Of a DNA stretch of 14,300 nucleotides, positions 5,556 to 11,611 are shown piece after piece; position 1 is the first letter of the stretch, and each line of letters begins with the position of its first letter. A program made the translations under genes and the position numbers. Location: the NCBI GenBank assembly GCA_902782705.1, contig CACZOL010000017.1, positions 1-14,300 on the forward strand, written 5' to 3'. This DNA is from an uncultured Selenomonadaceae bacterium. Its GTDB lineage: Bacteria > Bacillota > Negativicutes > Selenomonadales > Selenomonadaceae. The notes beneath the pieces were generated by a model that saw only the letters and a list, made by a program, of their open reading frames with translations, did no database searches and was not told the DNA's origin.

Positions 5556-6875
5556 GTCCCGAAACGCGTCGAGAGACGAAAGCGCCCGCTCCGCGATTTT
5601 CTGCTTCTTCAGCTTCTTGTCCCGCACGCGCTCCGACAGCGGCGGCATCAGCCCGAAATTCACGTTCATCGGCTGGAAGTGCAGCGGGTCCGCCGTCGTG
5701 ATGTAATGCGCGAGAGCGCCATGGGCCGTTTCCGGAGGAAACGCTTCCGGCGACAGTCCACGCACGAGACGCGCGGTGTTCACGCCTGCCATCAGTCCCG
5801 CCGCCGCCGACTCGACATAGCCCTCGACGCCGGTCATCTGCCCCGCGAAGAAAATGCGGGGATCGTCGGCGAGCTGCATCGTCGGACGCAGCACGAGAGG
5901 CGAATTGATGAACGTATTGCGGTGCATGACGCCGTAGCGGGTAAACTCCGCATGGGCGAGTGCCGGAATCATGGAAAAGACGCGCCGCTGCTCCGGCCAC
6001 GTCAGATGCGTCTGGAAGCCGACGATATTGTACAGCGAGCCCGCCGCGTCATCCTGACGAAGCTGGACAACGGCGTAAGGCCGCTCCCCCGTCTCTGGAT
6101 TCTCAAGTCCCACGGGCTTCATCGGGCCGAACAAGAGCGTATCTTTTCCCCGTGCCGCCATGACCTCGGCGGGCATACAGCCCTCGAAGAAGATTTCCTT
6201 CTCGAACGCATGGGTCGGCGCTTTTTCCGCATTCACGAGCGCGTCCCAAAACGCCTCGTATTCTTCTTTCGTCAGCGGGCAGTTGATGTACGCCGCTTCG
6301 CCTTTTCCATAGCGCGAAGCGCGGTACGCCCGCGTCATGTCCACCGAGTCCAGCGTCACAATCGGCGCGGCGGCGTCGTAAAAGTAAAGGCCCTTGCCGC
6401 CCGTCAGCCGCGCTACGTCCTCCGCCAATGCGCCGTCCGTCAGCGGGCCGCTGGCGACAATCGTCGCCGCGTCTTCTTCGCGCGGCACGGCGTCGAGACG
6501 GGCATGACGAACCTCGACAAGCGGATGATTCTCAACGCGCTCGGTAATATACCGGCTGAACCCTTCGCGATCGACGGCCAATGCGCCGCCCGCAGGTACG
6601 CGGGTCGCGTCCGCGGCTTCCATGACGACGGAGCCGAGACGGCGCATTTCTTCTTTCAAGACGCCGACGGCATTTTCCAGTCCTGCCGCGCGCAAAGAGT
6701 TGCTGCAAACGAGCTCGGCGAAGCCGCCTGTCTTGTGCGCAGGCGTCGTTTCCCCGGGGCGCATCTCATACAGCGTCACCGGCACGCCGCGCTGCGCCGC
6801 CTGCCAAGCCGCCTCGCTGCCCGCCAGCCCCGCGCCGACGACGATGACGCGATGGATCTTGTTCGTGGTCTCCAT
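5544..6875 (-). CDS. trmFO: Methylenetetrahydrofolate-tRNA-(uracil-5-)-methyltransferase TrmFO
   Basis: TrmFO makes 5-methyluridine at position 54 of the tRNA T-loop, using FAD and methylenetetrahydrofolate. The 443-residue product starts with the FAD-binding motif VVGAGLAGSEAAW (residues 12-24). It has the LVCSNSLR segment with Cys57 and FFEGCMPAEV with Cys233, matching the two functional cysteines of the Bacillus enzyme. A late GQMTGVEGYVESAAAGLMAG segment, contacting FAD, is also typical. The ATG at 6875 lies only 2 bases after the topA stop, and no good ribosome site precedes it, so translation is probably coupled to topA. The C-terminus (DAFRDKIF) and stop run into the 19-bp inverted repeat. 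No xerC follows, unlike Bacillus. The enzyme consumes a folate cofactor, relevant to the altered folate genes nearby. Confidence 0.96.
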   Translation of the reverse strand: METTNKIHRVIVVGAGLAGSEAAWQAAQRGVPVTLYEMRPGETTPAHKTGGFAELVCSNSLRAAGLENAVGVLKEEMRRLGSVVMEAADATRVPAGGALAVDREGFSRYITERVENHPLVEVRHARLDAVPREEDAATIVASGPLTDGALAEDVARLTGGKGLYFYDAAAPIVTLDSVDMTRAYRASRYGKGEAAYINCPLTKEEYEAFWDALVNAEKAPTHAFEKEIFFEGCMPAEVMAARGKDTLLFGPMKPVGLENPETGERPYAVVQLRQDDAAGSLYNIVGFQTHLTWPEQRRVFSMIPALAHAEFTRYGVMHRNTFINSPLVLRPTMQLADDPRIFFAGQMTGVEGYVESAAAGLMAGVNTARLVRGLSPEAFPPETAHGALAHYITTADPLHFQPMNVNFGLMPPLSERVRDKKLKKQKIAERALSSLDAFRDKIF

Positions 6876-6877
6876 CG

Positions 6878-9253
6878 TTATTTCTTTTTCGCGGCGGTCT
6901 TCTTCGTCGCCGTCGTTTTTTTCGCGGCCGGCTTCTTCGCCGCTGCCTTCTTTACCGGCGCCGCTTTTTTCACGGTCTTTCCGCTGGCCGTCGTCTTCTC
7001 TTTCGCAGCGGATTTTTCCGCCGCCGCGCCCTGCTTTGCTTTTTCAGCGCGCGCACGCAAGCGCTCAAGTTCCTTGTTGATCGGATGATCGACCCGGGTC
7101 TTGCAGGCGTCGTTGATGCAATAGCGCAATACGCGCCCGTTCTTGAAATGATGGCGCAGGACCAAAGAGCCGCAAGTCTTGCAGGGCTCCGTCTCCGGCA
7201 CGTCCCACGTCACGAAATCGCAATCGGGATAATTCTTGCAGCCGTAGAATATCCGGCCGCGCCGCGTGCGCCGCTCGACGATGCTGCCGCCGCACCGCGG
7301 GCAAAACGCGCCCGTGTCCTTCAAGAACGGCTTCGTATTCCGGCACTCGGGGAACCCGGGACACGCGAGGAATTTCCCGTAGCGGCCCTGCTTGACGACC
7401 ATCTTCCTGCCGCAATGCTCGCAAACGACGTCGGACTCCTCGACGGGAAGCTCGACGTGACCGATAGCCGCGTCCGCCTTTTCCAGCGTATCTGCAAAAG
7501 GCCCGTAGAAATCGGAAAGGAATTTATTTTTCCCGCGTTTGCCGTCCGCGATCTCATCGAGCTCGTTCTCCAGCGTCGCAGTAAATTTCACATCGACGAT
7601 GTCCTTGAAATATTCTTCGAGCATTTTCACGACGATCTCGCCGAGCTCCGTCGGACGGAACGTCTTCTCGACGCGCACGACATAGCCGCGCGCGAGGATC
7701 GTTTCGATGATCGGCGCGTATGTGCTCGGGCGCCCGATACCTTTTTCCTCCAGCGTCTTGACCAGCGACGCCTCGTTGTAGCGCGGCGGCGGCTCCGTGA
7801 AATGCTGCTCGGGCAGGATGGCGGAAAGGTCGAGCGCGTCGCCGACGGAAAGCTCCGGCAATACGACGTCCTTTTCCTTCTTGCTCCCCGTCTCCGCGTA
7901 AACGGCGGTAAAGCCCGCGAATTTCAGCACCGATCCGGTGGCGCGGCACACATAGCGCTTGCCGCCCGCAATCGCGACGCCCAGCGTATCGTAAACGGCG
8001 GGCGTCATCTGGCACGCGACGAACCGCTGCCAGATCAGCGTGTACAGCTTGAGCTGATCCGCCGTCAGGAACGACGAGACTTCCTCCGGCGTCCTGAGAA
8101 CGCTGGTCGGGCGAATCGCTTCATGGGCGTCCTGCGCATTTTTGCCAGAAGCGTAGACATTCGGCTTCGACGGAACGTAAGTCGTGCCGTAGCGCTCGAC
8201 GACGAAAGCGCGCGCCTCTTCCGTCGCCAGCTGGGAAATGCGCGTCGAATCCGTTCTCATATACGTAATCAAGCCGACGGGGCCTTTGCGCCCGAGGCTG
8301 ATACCTTCATAAAGCTGCTGCGCGAGCATCATCGTCTTGCGCGAAGTGAATCCGAGCCTGCGCGCGGCGTCCTGCTGCAGGCTGCTCGTATTGAACGGCG
8401 GCGCGGCTTTCCGCTGCCGCTCGCGGCGCTTGACCTCGGTTACCGTGAACTTCTCCTTTTCCAGCGCGTCTTTGACCGCGAACGCCGCTTTCCGATCCGA
8501 AAGTACCGGTTTCTTGCCGTCCACCGCCGAAAGCTCCGCCGTGAAAAGACGCGAACGCTTCTTGCGGAACTTCAAATCGACCGTCCAATACTCTTCGGAA
8601 ACGAAATTCCGCACTTCCTCTTCCCGGTCGGCAATCAGCTTCACGGTCACGGACTGCACGCGTCCCGCCGAAAGCCCTTTCCTGACTTTGCGCCAGAGCA
8701 GCGGCGACAGTTTGTAACCCACGATACGGTCGAGCATACGCCGCGCCTGCTGCGCGTCGACGCGGTCGATGTCGATGCGGCGCGGCTCCTCGATGGCCGC
8801 CTTGATGGCCGGCTTCGTGATCTCGTTGAACACGATGCGGCAGTCCTCGTCCGGCGCAATATCGAGCAAATGCGCAAGATGCCACGCGATCGCTTCTCCC
8901 TCGCGGTCCGGGTCGGACGCGAGATAGACGCGGGTCGCATCTTTCGCGTCTTTTTTCAGCGCGCGGATCAGGTCGCCCTTGCCGCGGATATTGATATATT
9001 TCGGCTCAAAATCGTGATCGACGTCGATGCCGAACTGGCTCTTCGGGAGGTCTCTGAGATGCCCCATGGAAGCGCGTACGACATAGTCCTTGCCAAGATA
9101 TTTCTCAATCGTCTTCGCTTTCGCGGGAGACTCCACGACGACGAGCGTCTTCTCGGAAGCCGCCGCTGGTTTCTTCACGGCGGTCTTTTTCTTGGAGACG
9201 GCTTTTTTGGTCGCCGCGCCTTTTTTCGTCTTGGTTTTCGCTGATGCTTGCAA
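6878..9253 (-). CDS. topA: DNA topoisomerase I (TopA) with lysine-rich tails
   Basis: TopA relaxes negative supercoils by transient single-strand cleavage. The 791-residue product has a TOPRIM domain from about residue 35 (VVESPAKAKTI with Glu41, SDPDREGEAIAWHL with Asp114 and Asp116) and the catalytic Tyr331 in GLITYMRTDST. Three four-cysteine zinc fingers follow: C611/C614/C631/C637, C651/C654/C672/C678 and C691/C694/C712/C717. Both ends are unusual: residues 1-33 and about 733-791 are Lys/Ala-rich, with repeated AAKK and KKTA units like histone H1-type bacterial tails. The start is TTG at 9253, placed 7 bases after GGAGG; no ATG fits this site. It follows dprA by 25 bases and abuts trmFO. 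The core assignment is certain; the start and tails deserve a check. Confidence 0.96.
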   Translation of the reverse strand: MQASAKTKTKKGAATKKAVSKKKTAVKKPAAASEKTLVVVESPAKAKTIEKYLGKDYVVRASMGHLRDLPKSQFGIDVDHDFEPKYINIRGKGDLIRALKKDAKDATRVYLASDPDREGEAIAWHLAHLLDIAPDEDCRIVFNEITKPAIKAAIEEPRRIDIDRVDAQQARRMLDRIVGYKLSPLLWRKVRKGLSAGRVQSVTVKLIADREEEVRNFVSEEYWTVDLKFRKKRSRLFTAELSAVDGKKPVLSDRKAAFAVKDALEKEKFTVTEVKRRERQRKAAPPFNTSSLQQDAARRLGFTSRKTMMLAQQLYEGISLGRKGPVGLITYMRTDSTRISQLATEEARAFVVERYGTTYVPSKPNVYASGKNAQDAHEAIRPTSVLRTPEEVSSFLTADQLKLYTLIWQRFVACQMTPAVYDTLGVAIAGGKRYVCRATGSVLKFAGFTAVYAETGSKKEKDVVLPELSVGDALDLSAILPEQHFTEPPPRYNEASLVKTLEEKGIGRPSTYAPIIETILARGYVVRVEKTFRPTELGEIVVKMLEEYFKDIVDVKFTATLENELDEIADGKRGKNKFLSDFYGPFADTLEKADAAIGHVELPVEESDVVCEHCGRKMVVKQGRYGKFLACPGFPECRNTKPFLKDTGAFCPRCGGSIVERRTRRGRIFYGCKNYPDCDFVTWDVPETEPCKTCGSLVLRHHFKNGRVLRYCINDACKTRVDHPINKELERLRARAEKAKQGAAAEKSAAKEKTTASGKTVKKAAPVKKAAAKKPAAKKTTATKKTAAKKK

Positions 9254-9278
9254 CGATGTTCCTCCTTATCATGCGCAA

Positions 9279-10391
9279 TCACGCGCGCGTATATGCATGG
9301 TTTCCGTCTTCCAGGATCGCGCCCTTGAGCTGCATCTGAAGCAGCAGGAACGCGACGTTGGACGCGTCGCCCCTGCCGTGCAGCCGATAGACGATATCGT
9401 CCACGGAGAGCGGATCGGCCTTGGAAAGGATCGCGTAAACCGCGCGTTCCTCTGCCGAAAGGTTCTCCGGCGTCGTCTCGTTCGCGGACGAACCGCCGCT
9501 TTTTTTGCGCGGGCTTTCCCTCTTTGCCCACGGGTATTCGTCCAAAACGTCCGCTGCCGACGTCACGAGCTTCGCGCCTTGCTGTATCAGGCGATGGCAG
9601 CCCCTGCTCGTATCCGAGTAAATTCCGCCGGGCACGGCGAACACGTCGCGGCCTTCGCTCAGCGCAAGCTCCGCCGTGATCAGCGAGCCGCTGCGCTCCG
9701 CCGCCTCGACAACCAGCGTGCCCCGGGAAAGGCCGCTGATGATTCGGTTTCGCTGCGGGAAAAACGCTGCGACGGGTCTTGTCCCCGGCGGATACTCGGA
9801 AAGCACCACACCCGACTCCGCAATCTCGTCAAGAAGCTTTGCATTTTCCGGCGGATAAACAACGTCGATTCCGCAGCCGAGCACCGCGACCGTGCGCCCC
9901 GAACGAAGCGCCCCTGTATGCGCCGCCGAATCGACGCCCCGCGCCGCGCCGCTTACCACAGTCACGCCGCGCGCCGCCAGTCCCATCGCGAGCTCTTCGG
10001 AAACGCGCCGCCCATACGGGCTCGCATGTCGTGATCCGACCACCGCGATACGCTCGGCGTCGGGAACGGACGTCCCACGCGCAAAAAGCGCCAACGGCGG
10101 CCGTGCAATCTCACGAAGGATCGGCGGGTACTCGTCATCGTCCCGCGTCCATATCGAGACGCCCAGCTTCGCGCACGCCTCGGCAATCTGTTCCGGCAGC
10201 TGCGGCTTCTCCCGCCGCAGCTTCAGAAGCGCAGCGACCGCCTTTTCATCCAAATGCCGGCGAAGTATTTCCGCGTCCGCCTCCCACGCGCCCCGAGCGC
10301 CGCCCGTATCCGCCGCCAATCGTTCCACGCCGGGAATCCCGACGCCGGACGCCGAAAGCGCCGCCGCGAAAAAAGCCCCGTCCTGCGCCAC
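9279..10391 (-). CDS. dprA: DNA-processing protein DprA (Smf)
   Basis: DprA binds incoming single-stranded DNA during natural transformation and loads RecA; it is also widespread in bacteria not known to be competent. The 370-residue product has an N-terminal helix-hairpin-type region (about 1-60). A Rossmann-fold core (about 85-290) carries VVGSRHASPYGRR, VVSGAARGVDSAAHTGAL, LGCGIDVVYPPEN, FFPQRNRIISGLS and VVEAAERSGSLITAELAL. A charged linker (290-310) leads to a C-terminal winged helix (about 311-370). The start is GTG at 10391 with GAAAGGG 10 bases upstream. It is the first gene of dprA-topA-trmFO, behind a near-consensus promoter. Length and motifs are normal. Confidence 0.96.
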   Translation of the reverse strand: MAQDGAFFAAALSASGVGIPGVERLAADTGGARGAWEADAEILRRHLDEKAVAALLKLRREKPQLPEQIAEACAKLGVSIWTRDDDEYPPILREIARPPLALFARGTSVPDAERIAVVGSRHASPYGRRVSEELAMGLAARGVTVVSGAARGVDSAAHTGALRSGRTVAVLGCGIDVVYPPENAKLLDEIAESGVVLSEYPPGTRPVAAFFPQRNRIISGLSRGTLVVEAAERSGSLITAELALSEGRDVFAVPGGIYSDTSRGCHRLIQQGAKLVTSAADVLDEYPWAKRESPRKKSGGSSANETTPENLSAEERAVYAILSKADPLSVDDIVYRLHGRGDASNVAFLLLQMQLKGAILEDGNHAYTRA

Positions 10392-10436
10392 CGCCGCACC
10401 GCCCTTTCAATTTTCAAATTTTACATGAACGCCTAT

Positions 10437-10465
10437 ATAATAGGAAAGAAAGTTTCTTCTGTCAA
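10437..10465 (-). promoter_or_regulatory. Sigma-A promoter of dprA-topA-trmFO
   Basis: On the minus strand a perfect -35 TTGACA (10460-10465) is followed by a 17-base spacer and -10 TATTAT (10437-10442). It lies about 45 bases upstream of the dprA GTG and just after the folB-like terminator, so it should drive the dprA operon. Confidence 0.85.
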
Positions 10466-10485
10466 GCGCGAGCGAAAAAGAAGCA

Positions 10486-10524
10486 CAAAAAAGCCACGCG
10501 GGAAGCGTTTGCCCGCATGGCTTT
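10486..10524 (-). terminator. Intrinsic terminator after the folB-like gene
   Basis: On the minus strand AAAGCCATGCGGG pairs with CCCGCGTGGCTTT (one G-U pair) across a 9-base loop and runs into TTTTTTG. It lies 12 bases after the folB-like stop and insulates the dprA promoter. Confidence 0.9.
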
Positions 10525-10535
10525 AATTTCCTGTA

Positions 10536-10916
10536 TCACTCTGTCTTTGCGAAATCTTCCGACGCCGACGTTACCTCGACTTCCACGCAATCCAAAGGAC
10601 CTGCGATCGGCACCGACGGCTTCCTGATCAGCGTCGTCGCCGACTTGCACTGCGGAAACGCCTTCAAGAGCTGACGGTTGACCTCCGTCGCCAGCGACTG
10701 GAGCAGCGTGTAGCGCTTGTTCTCGACCACGTCGCGCACAAACGTATAAACATGCGCAGCGTCTACGCCGTCGTCGGCGCTGTCCGTCTCCGCCGCGTGA
10801 TTGTCTCTCGTCTCCAGCGAGACGTCGACGAAGAATTTCTGCCCCTGCTCGCGCTCATACTCATAAATCCCATGGAACCCGTAAAACATCATATTGCGAA
10901 TCCGAATCTTAGCCAT
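10536..10916 (-). CDS. FolB-like dihydroneopterin aldolase family protein with altered active site
   Basis: The 126-residue product has the full tunnelling fold of dihydroneopterin aldolase, the folate-pathway enzyme that cleaves dihydroneopterin: IRIRNMMFYGFHGIYEYERE, GQKFFVDVSLE, YTLLQSLATEVNRQLL and RKPSVPIAGPLD. Compared from memory with the Staphylococcus aureus enzyme, Glu22 and Lys100 are kept (here Glu21, Lys99). Tyr54 becomes Ala53 (GVDAAHVYTFV against VHYGEVF) and Glu74 becomes Gln73 (LLQSLA against LLEHLA). Loss of two conserved pterin-site residues suggests reduced or changed activity, so no gene symbol is given. The ATG at 10916 has AGGTGA 7 bases upstream. It follows the orphan dihydropteroate-synthase-like domain gene and ends at a terminator; no folK or catalytic folP domain is adjacent. 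Confidence 0.8.
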   Translation of the reverse strand: MAKIRIRNMMFYGFHGIYEYEREQGQKFFVDVSLETRDNHAAETDSADDGVDAAHVYTFVRDVVENKRYTLLQSLATEVNRQLLKAFPQCKSATTLIRKPSVPIAGPLDCVEVEVTSASEDFAKTE

Positions 10917-10940
10917 ACGGCTGTCACCTGACCTTTCTGT

Positions 10941-10966
10941 CAGGAAACAATGTTCCTTGTTTCCTG
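10941..10966 (-). repeat. 10-bp hairpin upstream of the folB-like gene
   Basis: CAGGAAACAA (10941-10950) and TTGTTTCCTG (10957-10966) pair perfectly across a 6-base loop, 25 bases before the folB-like start. There is no T run after it. A TATAAAAT just upstream on the minus strand could be a -10 box, but no -35 box was found. It may be a leader or mRNA-processing structure. Confidence 0.5.
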
Positions 10967-11023
10967 TAATTTTATACTGTATGCATATTTCATTCGCGAT
11001 TGCTTGAAAAAATCCTTCTTCAT

Positions 11024-11380
11024 TTACGGATTTTCCCATAAAATTTTTTCTAAATCCGCCGAAAGTCCCCGAAGGCCGAAAGGCTGCTCGCGCATCTTGG
11101 CGAGGATCGTCCGGTACTGCGCCAACGTGCCCATCAAGATCATATCCGTCGTCTCCGCAGCCAGCGCCGCCGTCTCCCGCGACACCGCCGCTTCCGCGCC
11201 ATGCGCGAGAAACGTCTGCTTGACGAGAAGCGCCGCGCGCAGCGGCACATCCTTCACGCGCACCGTGCGAAAGACCGCCTTTTCCTTCATGATCGCGACG
11301 CCGCGCGAATCGGCGCCGACGGACGTCAACGCCGCTTCCGCCGCCTCGAGGTCCGAAATTTCCACCCGCGCCGATTCCAT
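11024..11380 (-). CDS. Orphan N-terminal domain of dihydropteroate synthase (no catalytic barrel)
   Basis: The 118-residue product resembles the roughly 110-residue extension found in front of the TIM barrel in long dihydropteroate synthases of Clostridia and related bacteria. Resembling parts are GVAIMKEKAVFRTVRVKDV, ALLVKQTFLAHGAEAAVSRE, TDMILMGTLAQYR and KMREQPFGL. Here it stops with LEKILWENP where the catalytic barrel would begin, and no barrel motif (such as GILNVTPDSF) follows in any frame before the folB-like gene. It is either a truncated folP or a stand-alone domain. The frame is intact, and the ATG at 11380 has AAGGGGG 7 bases upstream, behind a plausible promoter, which argues for an expressed gene. 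The family assignment is by motif memory, without a search. Confidence 0.6.
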   Translation of the reverse strand: MESARVEISDLEAAEAALTSVGADSRGVAIMKEKAVFRTVRVKDVPLRAALLVKQTFLAHGAEAAVSRETAALAAETTDMILMGTLAQYRTILAKMREQPFGLRGLSADLEKILWENP

Positions 11381-11392
11381 ACGTTTTCCCCC

Positions 11393-11421
11393 TTGTTTTT
11401 CTTCGTCTGACAATATATTAT
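11393..11421 (+). promoter_or_regulatory. Possible rightward promoter for the small protein
   Basis: TTGTTT (11393-11398), a 17-base spacer and TATTAT (11416-11421) would start transcription about 15 bases before the AAGGAGGT ribosome site of the 24-codon gene. The -35 box is weak (3 of 6). Its -10 box occupies almost the same bases as the leftward promoter. Confidence 0.4.
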
Positions 11422-11444
11422 ACTATATAACACTTATCTTGCAA
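11417..11444 (-). promoter_or_regulatory. Leftward promoter for the folate-like gene pair
   Basis: On the minus strand TTGCAA (11439-11444), a 16-base spacer and a perfect TATAAT (11417-11422) precede the start codon at 11380 by about 37 bases. Its -10 element coincides with that of the opposing rightward promoter, giving a shared bidirectional core. Confidence 0.5.
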
Positions 11445-11456
11445 GGAGGTCCGGCC

Positions 11457-11531
11457 ATGGGCGACGTCTTTCTCCTCGTCCTCGTCTGCGCGATGTGCGC
11501 CTATACGTTTCACGACGACCTTTTCACATGA
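11457..11531 (+). CDS. 24-residue hydrophobic small protein
   Basis: A perfect AAGGAGGT ribosome site lies 6 bases before an ATG opening a 24-codon frame that ends in TGA. The product begins MGDVFLLVLVCAMCAYTF and ends in a short acidic tail with two Asp, so about residues 4-18 could span the membrane. It contains a Cys-x-x-Cys pair within the hydrophobic part. No family is recognised. The gene sits alone between the divergent folate-like genes and the GGDEF gene, 80 bases upstream of the latter and on the same strand, so it could be co-transcribed with it or act as a leader peptide. The near-ideal ribosome site is the main evidence that it is real; there is no homology support. Confidence 0.55.
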   Translation: MGDVFLLVLVCAMCAYTFHDDLFT

Positions 11532-11611
11532 GAGAGCATTGATTGTGCAGACAATTTCATTTCGCTATGTACGATAATCACTATAATTCATAAACTTAGG
11601 AGGCGATCGTC

